Under the pieces are notes generated by a model, which had not been told where the DNA came from, ran no database searches, and saw only the letters and a list, made by a program, of their open reading frames with translations. Shown here one piece after another: positions 7,337-13,417 of a DNA stretch of 23,321 nucleotides. A program made the translations under genes and the position numbers. The DNA comes from a virus. The stretch's first letter is position 1, and each line of letters opens with the position of its first letter. Location of the stretch: the IMG/VR virus record IMGVR_UViG_3300017719_000214, positions 1 through 23,321 of that record. One strand, given 5' to 3'.

Positions 7337-8385
7337 TGTCTATAATGGATAAATTAAAAAAGAATTCAAAGATTAAAACAACAGAGATATTGGAAAAATC
7401 TGTATTCTTTACGGAAAAAGACCAAGTTGCTACTAATGTACCTATGGTAAATGTTGCATTATCCGGTGATATGGATGGTGGTCTTACTTCGGGACTTACT
7501 GTACTGGCAGGTCCAAGTAAACACTTTAAAACATCATTTGCCCTACTAATGGCAGGTGCATATATGAGAGAACATGACGATGCAGTTATGTTATTCTATG
7601 ATTCAGAATTTGGTTCACCCCAATCATACTTCGAGTCTTTTGGTATTGATACTGGTAGAGTATTACATACGCCAATCACAGACGTAGAACAATTGAAGTT
7701 TGATTTGGTTGGACAACTAGAGAATATTGAAAGAGGAGATAAAGTAATTATTGTTATCGACTCTATTGGTAACCTTGCAAGTAAGAAAGAGCTAGAAGAT
7801 GCTCTCAATGAGAAGTCCGTGGCAGATATGTCTAGGGCTAAAGCATTGAAGGGATTATTCCGAATGGTAACTCCTTATCTCACTATGAAGAATGTCCCTT
7901 TACTTGCTGTTAACCATACATATCAAGAAATTGGTCTGTTCCCGAAAGCTATTGTATCGGGCGGTACAGGTATCTATTACTCAGCCGATAATATTTGGAT
8001 TATTGGTCGTCAACAACAGAAACAAGGTACAGAAATCAAGGGGTATAACTTCGTGATTAATGTAGAAAAGTCCAGATTTGTAAAAGAAAAGTCCAAGATT
8101 CCAGTCAGTGTGACATGGGAAGGTGGTATTTCTGAATTCGGCGGACTACTTGATGTTGCCATGGCTGGTGGTTATGTAGTAAAACCTACTATGGGTTGGT
8201 ACGCAAGAGTTGACCATGCTACTGGAGAGATTGTAGAACCTAAGGTGCGTGAAAAGAATACACAAACCAAAGAATTCTGGGATCCTATTCTTAATGAAAC
8301 AGACTTTAAAAAGTTTGTTAAGTCACACTATCAGATTGGCCACAAACCAATGCTAGACATTGAAATTGATATTGTGGAAGAATAA
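7336..8385 (+). CDS. uvsX: UvsX RecA-like recombinase
   Basis: 349 aa (T4 UvsX is 391). Walker A is G-P-S-K-H-F-K-T-S (residues 59-67, the unusual T4-type form) and Walker B is V-I-I-V-I-D-S (137-143), followed by an L2-like loop region around V-S-G-G-T-G-I-Y-Y-S. It coats single-stranded DNA and drives strand exchange, which in T4-like phages primes replication and repairs breaks. It sits directly downstream of the bS21 gene and upstream of the helicase, so it is probably expressed from the 7016 promoter. The start at ATG 7336 shares a base with the bS21 stop. Confidence 0.95.
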   Translation: MSIMDKLKKNSKIKTTEILEKSVFFTEKDQVATNVPMVNVALSGDMDGGLTSGLTVLAGPSKHFKTSFALLMAGAYMREHDDAVMLFYDSEFGSPQSYFESFGIDTGRVLHTPITDVEQLKFDLVGQLENIERGDKVIIVIDSIGNLASKKELEDALNEKSVADMSRAKALKGLFRMVTPYLTMKNVPLLAVNHTYQEIGLFPKAIVSGGTGIYYSADNIWIIGRQQQKQGTEIKGYNFVINVEKSRFVKEKSKIPVSVTWEGGISEFGGLLDVAMAGGYVVKPTMGWYARVDHATGEIVEPKVREKNTQTKEFWDPILNETDFKKFVKSHYQIGHKPMLDIEIDIVEE

Positions 8386-8735
8386 TGGAAAACTACATAC
8401 AAGAATCCGAATATACATATGTTGAGAATGATTCTTCTGAATTTTGGGGAATCAAGTTTAGAGAATCATCCCCTTATGCTGGAGTTGTAGTTGTATATGG
8501 AACTGTGTCTATTAAAGAGTCAGAAGAACTTGAAATAGCGACACTTTCGTTTACATATAATGTCCAAGATGCAGGAGACTTTAATGTTGATGAATTGGAA
8601 AAATCAGAAGAATTTAAAAATTATTTAGGCGATGTTTTATCAAGCATAATTAATGATAGCGCCAATGAGCGAATGGAGAAAAATGGATATAACGAATCAA
8701 CTACCAACTCACATACTGAATCATCTTCTCAATAA
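8385..8735 (+). CDS. Conserved hypothetical protein between uvsX and helicase
   Basis: 116 aa, acidic, with the TAATG overlap to uvsX. The middle is beta-rich (Y-A-G-V-V-V-V-Y-G-T-V-S-I; A-T-L-S-F-T-Y-N-V), the rest acidic, and the tail is Ser/Thr/Asn-rich and low in complexity. No motif is recognised. A small gene at this uvsX-helicase junction is common in marine T4-like phages. Its last ~53 nt overlap the chosen start of the helicase gene in another frame, an unusually long overlap. Confidence 0.65.
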   Translation: MENYIQESEYTYVENDSSEFWGIKFRESSPYAGVVVVYGTVSIKESEELEIATLSFTYNVQDAGDFNVDELEKSEEFKNYLGDVLSSIINDSANERMEKNGYNESTTNSHTESSSQ

Positions 8736-10080
8736 TGAGGAGTATTGTAGACGAGTAGTACCGTATCTGCAGAAAGAGTATTTTGATGGGACACATAAGA
8801 CAGTATTTGATCTTATCGTTAAGTTTGTCGCACAACACAACAAACTACCCACTGGTAAGATTCTTGATTTAGAACTCCGTAAGATTAATGCACCGGATGA
8901 TATTCTAAATAATGCTGCAAAACTTATTGCAGAGATAAAAGAAAAGTCCGATATTGATACCGATTACTTAATCAAAGAATCAGAGAAATGGTGCCGAGAT
9001 CGGGCAGTTTATAATGCTATCATGGACTCAATTCAGATTATTGATGGCAAGAATCCAGATAAAACAGATGGTGCTATACCAGAGATTCTATCTGAGGCCC
9101 TGGGGGTTTCATTTGATCAGGCCATCGGCCATGATTACATAGATAACTCAGAAGACCGTTATGAATTCTATAATAGAACCGAAGAGAGAATACCGTTTGA
9201 CTTGGATTACTTCAATAAGATTACTAAAGGTGGATTACCAAATAAAACATTGAATATTGCTTTGGCAGGAACAGGTGTTGGTAAATCGCTCTTTATGTGC
9301 CACTGTGCAGCATCTGTCTTAGAACAAGGTAAGAATGTTCTTTATATAACCATGGAAATGGCAGAAGAAAGAATAGCAGAAAGAATCGATGCAAATCTTA
9401 TGGACTTACCAATTCAACAGTTAGAATCTTTACCGAAAAATGTATTCGATACTAAGATCCAGAAGATAGCTCAAGCATCTATTGGTAAACTTATTATTAA
9501 AGAATACCCTACTGGTTCTGCTCATGTTGGTCATTTTAGAGCTCTTCTTAATGAACTGAAACTCAAAAAGAACTTTAGTCCGGATATGATTTATATCGAC
9601 TATCTCAATATTTGTGCATCAAGCCGTATGAAAGGTATGGGCGGAAGTATAAATAGTTACACCTACATTAAAGCCATCGCAGAAGAAATGCGTGGTCTTG
9701 CTGTAGAGTTTAATGTTCCAATAGTATCGGCAACACAAACTACTAGATCTGGATTTAGTAATACTGATGTCGGACTAGAGGACACTTCGGAATCTTTTGG
9801 ATTACCGGCAACGGCTGATCTCATGTTTGCTCTTATATCTACAGAGGAACTAGAAGAATTAGGTCAATTAATGGTGAAACAATTGAAAAACCGATACAAC
9901 GATCCAACAAGTTATAAAAGATTTGTTATTGGTGTTGATCGGTCCCGCATGAAATTATATGATGTTGAAGAATCTGCCCAAACCGATCTTATTGGTGACG
10001 GCAGTTCTATCCCCGATAAACCAATTGCAACGTGGGGTGATAGAGAAAACAAAGACACGTTTGCAGACTTTAATATATAG
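8683..10080 (+). CDS. 41: Replicative DNA helicase, T4 gp41 type (DnaB family)
   Basis: 465 aa, close to T4 gp41 (475 aa). The N-terminal domain carries R-R-V-V-P-Y-L-Q-K-E-Y-F like gp41. Walker A is G-T-G-V-G-K-S (residues 196-202), followed by Y-I-T-M-E-M-A-E-E-R-I-A-E-R-I-D-A (DnaB H1a-type Glu) and Walker B D-M-I-Y-I-D-Y-L-N-I. It unwinds DNA 5' to 3' at the fork and loads primase. In-frame ATGs at 8653, 8665 and 8683 are possible; 8683 has a GGAG 4 nt upstream and gives the gp41-like N-terminus. The gene overlaps the end of the previous gene by 53 nt. Confidence 0.93.
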   Translation: MDITNQLPTHILNHLLNNEEYCRRVVPYLQKEYFDGTHKTVFDLIVKFVAQHNKLPTGKILDLELRKINAPDDILNNAAKLIAEIKEKSDIDTDYLIKESEKWCRDRAVYNAIMDSIQIIDGKNPDKTDGAIPEILSEALGVSFDQAIGHDYIDNSEDRYEFYNRTEERIPFDLDYFNKITKGGLPNKTLNIALAGTGVGKSLFMCHCAASVLEQGKNVLYITMEMAEERIAERIDANLMDLPIQQLESLPKNVFDTKIQKIAQASIGKLIIKEYPTGSAHVGHFRALLNELKLKKNFSPDMIYIDYLNICASSRMKGMGGSINSYTYIKAIAEEMRGLAVEFNVPIVSATQTTRSGFSNTDVGLEDTSESFGLPATADLMFALISTEELEELGQLMVKQLKNRYNDPTSYKRFVIGVDRSRMKLYDVEESAQTDLIGDGSSIPDKPIATWGDRENKDTFADFNI

Positions 10081-10088
10081 GAGAATAT

Positions 10089-10271
10089 ATGGATATGTTA
10101 CTTAATGCAAAAGACTGGGCAATGGACAGACTAGGAGAAAGAACATCTATTGATGGACTTGGACTAATCGCTGTTTGTGGTTCTGTTATTTTATTTGGTG
10201 GCCTTGCAAAACTACTCGCGTGGGTAGGTCTAGCATGGGGCATTTACACTTTGGTTAAAAAGGAAGGCTGA
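10089..10271 (+). CDS. Small membrane protein
   Basis: 60 aa with an AGGAG site 6 nt before ATG. The N-terminal ~23 residues are polar; residues ~25-52 (L-G-L-I-A-V-C-G-S-V-I-L-F-G-G-L-A-K-L-L-A-W-V-G-L-A-W-G) are hydrophobic enough for one long or two short membrane helices, with a basic K-K-E end. Its location between helicase and thyX is probably only operon packing. Function unknown. Confidence 0.75.
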   Translation: MDMLLNAKDWAMDRLGERTSIDGLGLIAVCGSVILFGGLAKLLAWVGLAWGIYTLVKKEG

Positions 10272-10278
10272 ATAATTA

Positions 10279-10938
10279 ATGTTTAAGGTGAAACTTATAT
10301 CATATAGTCAACCACCTGCAGAGAGCGAACTATCAGACGACCTCCTGCAGATGGTTGCATATTGTGCCAGAGTATCTAATCCTGGCAATCAAAATAATGA
10401 AAAGACGGCTGAGAAGCTTGTAAAATATCTAATCAAACATAAGCATTGGTCACCATTAGAAATGGTCAGTGCTTGCCTAGAAATAGAAACCACCAGGGAT
10501 ATCGGCCGACAGCTTCTACGTCACCGTTCGTTCTCCTTTCAAGAGTTTTCACAAAGATACGCAGATCCAACTAAAGATATGGAATTTGTTACACGTGAAG
10601 CTCGTTTGCAGGATACAAAGAACAGACAGAATAGTATTGATATACCTTTTGAAGACTCTATTAATTATGTATGGGAATCATATCAAGAAGTTGTTATCGA
10701 AAGATGTCAACAAGCGTACGAATGGGCAGTTCAGGCTGGTATAGCAAAAGAACAGGCTCGAGCAGTATTACCTGAAGGCTTGACAATGTCGCGTATGTAT
10801 GTTAATGGTACTCTTCGTTCGTGGATTCACTATATACAACTAAGATCAGAAAATGGAACTCAGAAAGAGCATATAGAAATTGCAAAAGCAGTAGGGGATG
10901 TAATCTATCAAATATTCCCGCTAGATGATGTAATATAG
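10279..10938 (+). CDS. thyX: Flavin-dependent thymidylate synthase ThyX
   Basis: 219 aa. The ThyX signature R-H-R-x5-(E-F)-S-x-R-Y is present at residues 81-94 (R-H-R-S-F-S-F-Q-E-F-S-Q-R-Y); the C-terminal L-R-S-W-I-H-Y-I-Q-L-R-S-E-N-G-T-Q-K-E-H-I-E-I-A is also typical of the FAD/dUMP site. The enzyme makes dTMP from dUMP using methylene-tetrahydrofolate and reduced flavin. It follows on from the dCMP deaminase at 5580, so together they turn dCMP into dTMP. It is a single-enzyme alternative to the T4 td/frd pair and common in marine T4-like phages. No ThyA is seen in this window. Confidence 0.96.
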   Translation: MFKVKLISYSQPPAESELSDDLLQMVAYCARVSNPGNQNNEKTAEKLVKYLIKHKHWSPLEMVSACLEIETTRDIGRQLLRHRSFSFQEFSQRYADPTKDMEFVTREARLQDTKNRQNSIDIPFEDSINYVWESYQEVVIERCQQAYEWAVQAGIAKEQARAVLPEGLTMSRMYVNGTLRSWIHYIQLRSENGTQKEHIEIAKAVGDVIYQIFPLDDVI

Positions 10939-10978
10939 TAAAAAAAGTGTTGACAAGACACTTGGTTTGTTATATAAT
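10939..10978 (+). promoter_or_regulatory. Consensus sigma70 promoter with A-tract and inverted repeat
   Basis: TTGACA (10950-10955), 17-bp spacer, TATAAT (10973-10978). A run of seven A lies just upstream (10940-10946), like an UP element. The -35 box sits in a 6-bp perfect inverted repeat, AAGTGT (10945-10950) and ACACTT (10958-10963), that could be an operator. Eighteen bases from 10939 are identical to those upstream of the 11982 promoter. Confidence 0.88.
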
Positions 10979-11008
10979 ATATACTTAAATAAAAGAGGAG
11001 TCACACTC

Positions 11009-11227
11009 GTGGCCAAAGACCGATTTGATTTAGAAAGTGCTATAATGGAAGCATGGCATACATGCGAAGATATTGACTTAATATATCACAATACTGACAA
11101 GTTTAAACTTAATGCAGAAGACTGCGATGATTTGCAAAACCAACTACTTGGTTTACGGCACATGACCGAACTTAGGTTTAATAAATTATGGGATGTATTT
11201 GAATCAATGATTAGTAACAAAGATTAA
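11009..11227 (+). CDS. Conserved small hypothetical protein
   Basis: 72 aa. The GTG at 11009 is chosen because GAGGAG lies 8 nt upstream; the longer frame from 10967 would start inside the promoter -10 region. The sequence A-K-D-R-F-D-L-E-S-A-I-M-E-A-W-H-T-C-E-D-I-D-L begins like a small conserved family in marine T4-like phages; it is helical and acidic with no catalytic motif. It is followed after 9 nt by the tRNA gene and probably shares its transcript. Confidence 0.72.
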   Translation: MAKDRFDLESAIMEAWHTCEDIDLIYHNTDKFKLNAEDCDDLQNQLLGLRHMTELRFNKLWDVFESMISNKD

Positions 11228-11236
11228 TGAAACAAT

Positions 11237-11312
11237 GCGCTTATGGTGAAACTGGATATCATCCGAGTCTTCTAAACTTGTGTTCAAGGTTCGAGTCCTT
11301 GTAGGCGCGCCA
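11237..11312 (+). tRNA. tRNA-Arg (anticodon UCU)
   Basis: A 76-nt cloverleaf. The acceptor stem is GCGCTTA with TAGGCGC (one G-T pair), discriminator G, and the CCA end is encoded (11310-11312). The anticodon arm is CGAGT/ACTTG with loop CTTCTAA, anticodon TCT at 11271-11273. The T arm is CAAGG-TTCGAGT-CCTTG; the D arm is weak but forms GTGA/TCAT with a G-T pair. It reads AGA, which appears to be the main arginine codon in the phage genes here. It lies between two small genes, downstream of the 10950 promoter. Confidence 0.95.
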
Positions 11313-11326
11313 ATTAAGGAAAGAAA

Positions 11327-11569
11327 ATGCTATACGTAGATTACCGCTTTACTATCGATGCAGATGGATTAAAATTATCAGATAAAGGTTCACCAGATAA
11401 ATGGGATCAGGTTGACATCAATCGCACCCCATTAAATGTAGGTGATATGTTTGTACTTACCCTTGATCAAGATAATTGTATGTACTTCCGTAAGTTCGAT
11501 AATCCGATATTGGATGAATTAATAGAAGGTGGATTACCAACTAACGAAAAACAACTGGAGTTATTTTAA
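11327..11569 (+). CDS. Hypothetical protein
   Basis: 80 aa with an AAGGA site just before the ATG, 14 nt after the tRNA end. It is predicted mostly beta-strand (Y-V-D-Y-R-F-T-I; G-D-M-F-V-L-T-L) with an acidic second half. No known motif or membrane segment. It shares one base with the next start (TAATG), so translation is probably coupled. Confidence 0.68.
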   Translation: MLYVDYRFTIDADGLKLSDKGSPDKWDQVDINRTPLNVGDMFVLTLDQDNCMYFRKFDNPILDELIEGGLPTNEKQLELF

Positions 11570-11784
11570 TGAGAGGATATAAACAGCCTACGGATGAACC
11601 GTACATACAACTAATATGTAATCCATATGAACATGAAACCTCGGTAAACACTCGTATTACTGTTGACGTAATGCAAAAAGATTTATCTCGTGATGATATG
11701 GTTGAAGTGCTTGAAGGATTTATGAAAGCACTGGGGTATCATTTTAGTGATAAAGAAGCCCTTTGTGTTGAGGCATTGGACTAA
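11569..11784 (+). CDS. Hypothetical protein
   Basis: 71 aa, acidic, coupled to the previous gene by a TAATG overlap and to the next by another. The second half (D-L-S-R-D-D-M-V-E-V-L-E-G-F-M-K-A-L-G-Y-H-F) looks like an amphipathic helix pair. I do not recognise a family. Confidence 0.65.
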   Translation: MRGYKQPTDEPYIQLICNPYEHETSVNTRITVDVMQKDLSRDDMVEVLEGFMKALGYHFSDKEALCVEALD

Positions 11785-11954
11785 TGGAAATTAATGCAAC
11801 AATACCTGTTCAATATAATAAACCAAATATTGAATACCAACAGATTACCGTAAAGGTGAATGGACAACAACAATCGCAAACTGTTTACACTTATGATAAA
11901 TATGGTAACTTGATTGAAACTGTTGTGCGAACACATAACATTGGATCAGTGTAA
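11784..11954 (+). CDS. Small hypothetical protein
   Basis: 56 aa starting at ATG 11784 in a TAATG overlap with the previous stop. The sequence is Gln/Asn-rich and probably beta (I-T-V-K-V-N-G-Q-Q-Q; T-V-Y-T-Y-D-K-Y-G-N-L-I-E-T-V-V). It is the third in a row of coupled small genes after the tRNA. No function is evident. Confidence 0.55.
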   Translation: MEINATIPVQYNKPNIEYQQITVKVNGQQQSQTVYTYDKYGNLIETVVRTHNIGSV

Positions 11955-11970
11955 AATAAACGATATTTTT

Positions 11971-12010
11971 TAAAAAAAGTGTTGACAAATGGTTCTATTG
12001 GTAGTATAAT
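11971..12010 (+). promoter_or_regulatory. Consensus sigma70 promoter with A-tract
   Basis: TTGACA (11982-11987), 17-bp spacer, TATAAT (12005-12010). Seven A precede it, and the 18 bases 11971-11988 equal those at 10939-10956. Predicted start ~12017; AAGGAG precedes the 12041 ATG. Confidence 0.9.
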
Positions 12011-12040
12011 ATACCTATATTAAATGATAAGGAGATTAAT

Positions 12041-12385
12041 ATGAAAAACACATTTTTTGAACAGAATATCACTGAGGTTAATAACTATCTGACTAAGATC
12101 AAAGCTGACTATCACAGGTGGCAAGATAGATGCAAAGACGGTTGTGCTAAGATTAAAGACCAAATGTTTGATGAATTTTGTGAAGGTTTAACTTATAGTG
12201 CTGGTAGGAACTACCTAAAAATTACTACTGGTCATTCAACCCATTCATTCATCGTTATTAAACCTACTAAAGGTTTTAAAGAAGGCGACATCTTGATGGC
12301 CAAATCATGGGCTGCCCCGGCAACTAACTTTGCCAGAGGTAACATCTTTGAAGACTATACAGTAAGATGGACAGGTGCGGTATGA
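12041..12385 (+). CDS. Hypothetical protein
   Basis: 114 aa with its own strong promoter and a strong AAGGAG site 6 nt before the ATG, so it should be highly expressed early. The N-terminal half is helical and charged with two Cys close together (D-R-C-K-D-G-C-A-K) and a third Cys in F-D-E-F-C-E-G-L; the second half is beta-rich (F-I-V-I-K-P; G-D-I-L-M-A-K-S-W-A). I do not recognise a family. Strong early expression and small size are features of host-takeover proteins, but that is only inference. It overlaps the next gene by 4 nt. Confidence 0.7.
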   Translation: MKNTFFEQNITEVNNYLTKIKADYHRWQDRCKDGCAKIKDQMFDEFCEGLTYSAGRNYLKITTGHSTHSFIVIKPTKGFKEGDILMAKSWAAPATNFARGNIFEDYTVRWTGAV

Positions 12386-12543
12386 AAGAATTAATCAAAG
12401 AAATCGTAGAGGTAACAATGGCAGAAGATTATGTAAGGTCTTTAGTTGGAGCCCCTACAATAGAAGAAGAAGAAGTCTGCATTTGTGGAGAAAATTTAGA
12501 ATCCTGTCCAGAGTCCTACGTCCACATGACGTCAGGAGTCTAG
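12382..12543 (+). CDS. Small Cys-containing hypothetical protein
   Basis: 53 aa starting at an ATGA overlap with the previous stop. It is very acidic (a four-Glu run at residues ~28-31) and has C-I-C-G-E-N-L-E-S-C, a C-x-C-x6-C cluster that might bind zinc. It ends at TAG 12541-12543, just before the structured non-coding stretch. The overlapping frame 12375-12572 is a shadow of this gene. Confidence 0.55.
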   Translation: MKELIKEIVEVTMAEDYVRSLVGAPTIEEEEVCICGENLESCPESYVHMTSGV

Positions 12544-12702
12544 AGGCAGTCGTCACCTATCGGACGAAATAAAGCGAGAGGGGGTAGTGTCCGAACACTC
12601 ACACGGAAATGAAAAAGTCTGTGATATAGGGGGACGAGTCCGGGGTCAGGGTGGCAACCTGTAACCCCCCAAACAGCCGAATAATGAACGGCCCCGGACT
12701 CA
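12544..12702 (+). ncRNA. Candidate structured RNA (GC-rich multi-stem region)
   Basis: This gap is visibly richer in G and C than all neighbouring DNA. It holds a perfect 10-bp stem GAGTCCGGGG (12636-12645) with CCCCGGACTC (12692-12701), enclosing two small hairpins (CAGG/CCTG, 12647-12661; CCG/CGG, 12677-12691). Upstream, TCGGAC (12560-12565) can pair with GTCCGA (12589-12594), in competition with the hairpin AGTGT/ACACT around loop CCGA (12586-12599). GGGGG at 12629-12633 could pair with the C run at 12665-12670 and form a pseudoknot across the 10-bp stem. No T-run follows, so it is not a simple terminator. It may be a leader or cis-regulator for the 12723 gene, a separate small RNA, or a replication structure. 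Strand is assumed. Confidence 0.6.
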
Positions 12703-12722
12703 ACTATTTTATGGAGATTGTT

Positions 12723-13031
12723 ATGAATAGTTATCTTGGTTCACTTCGATATGACCCTACTGGTCGTAAACGTAAAGCCCCTGGTCTAACCCGTAAACGT
12801 AAACTAAAACCAGAATTTCAACCAATGAAAGTCGAAAAGACTTATGCTGAGCAACAGATGGAAGAATTCCGTAATAAGTACCCATCTTATTCTGGTACTA
12901 CCACATACGAAGCACCTAAGGATCAATCTTGGAAACAAGAAGAATCTAAAAACTTCACAGTTGCACCTGCATATAATAAAGGTGCGTATCAAGTAATCCC
13001 ACGTAAGGATGTAAAACACATAGGTAAATAA
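12723..13031 (+). CDS. Conserved hypothetical basic protein
   Basis: 102 aa from ATG 12723, which has GGAG 6 nt upstream; the frame is open further back but runs into the structured RNA. The N-terminus S-L-R-Y-D-P-T-G-R-K-R-K-A-P-G-L-T-R-K-R-K is strongly basic and conserved-looking in marine T4-like phages. The rest is polar, with many Gln, Lys, Tyr and Pro, and probably disordered. Nucleic-acid binding is plausible from charge alone. Confidence 0.68.
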   Translation: MNSYLGSLRYDPTGRKRKAPGLTRKRKLKPEFQPMKVEKTYAEQQMEEFRNKYPSYSGTTTYEAPKDQSWKQEESKNFTVAPAYNKGAYQVIPRKDVKHIGK

Positions 13032-13032
13032 T

Positions 13033-13197
13033 ATGGAAAACGAACCACTTCAAGCCTTTAAGGTATTAGCACTAAATAAAGAAACTAACAAAATGGAAGC
13101 AGAATATATCTTTGAATCTATGAAAGAGGCGATAAGATTTCATGCTGAAATGACAGTAAAAGGTTATTTATGTGTGACTGAAAGGATAGCTATTTAA
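13033..13197 (+). CDS. Small hypothetical protein
   Basis: 54 aa from ATG 13033, one base after the previous stop. The sequence L-Q-A-F-K-V-L-A-L-N-K-E-T-N-K-M-E-A-E-Y-I-F-E-S-M-K-E-A-I-R-F suggests a strand then a helix. It overlaps the next gene by one base (TAATG). No family is recognised. Confidence 0.55.
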   Translation: MENEPLQAFKVLALNKETNKMEAEYIFESMKEAIRFHAEMTVKGYLCVTERIAI

Positions 13198-13358
13198 TGG
13201 AATACTACTTAATATTTGCTGCTTGTATATTGGGTGTCGGTTATACTTCATATAAAATTGGTGTAAAAGAAGGAGCAGAGAAAATGCTCGATCGACTAGA
13301 AGAAATTAACATCATTAATATTGATGATGAAGGTCGTATATCTCCTAAACAGCTGTAA
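13197..13358 (+). CDS. Small membrane-anchored protein
   Basis: 53 aa. Residues ~4-18 (Y-L-I-F-A-A-C-I-L-G-V-G-Y-T-S) form a short N-terminal membrane segment; the rest is a charged soluble tail (K-E-G-A-E-K-M-L-D-R-L-E-E). It is coupled to the previous gene by TAATG and is the last gene before the late promoter. Function unknown. Confidence 0.58.
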   Translation: MEYYLIFAACILGVGYTSYKIGVKEGAEKMLDRLEEINIINIDDEGRISPKQL

Positions 13359-13375
13359 ATTGACTTACAAACCTT

Positions 13376-13383
13376 TATAAATA
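13376..13383 (+). promoter_or_regulatory. T4-type late promoter
   Basis: An exact TATAAATA octamer in the 59-bp gap before the late gene block. The predicted start ~13389 gives a 29-nt leader with AAAGGG before the ATG at 13418. In T4 this motif is read by RNA polymerase carrying gp55. Confidence 0.8.
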
Positions 13384-13417
13384 GATATATTATAACCTAT
13401 TTTTTAAAGGGATTAAG

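Noticed and set aside
9648-9655. TATAAATA inside the helicase gene
   Set aside because: It is deep in a coding region with no gene start nearby. At roughly 65% AT about three such octamers per strand are expected by chance in this window.
12375-12572. Arg-rich 65-codon frame
   Set aside because: It overlaps the better-supported acidic gene at 12382 in another frame and has no ribosome site; the Arg-rich content comes from reading AGA/AGG-like text out of frame.
12560-12645. Hammerhead ribozyme-like pieces (GGACGAAA near 12562 and ACGAGTCC near 12634)
   Set aside because: The order could suit a type II hammerhead, but the conserved C-U of CUGANGA is G-G here and stems I and III do not form convincingly.
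12629-12701. HDV-like nested pseudoknot order (G5, 10-bp stem, small hairpin, C6, hairpin, stem end)
   Set aside because: The stem order is reminiscent, but the catalytic C followed by AA before the last stem strand and the direct P3-P1 join are missing.
12636-12701. 10-bp GC stem as a Rho-independent terminator
   Set aside because: The loop is 46 nt and the following bases are mixed (AACTATTTTATGG), with no proper T-tract.
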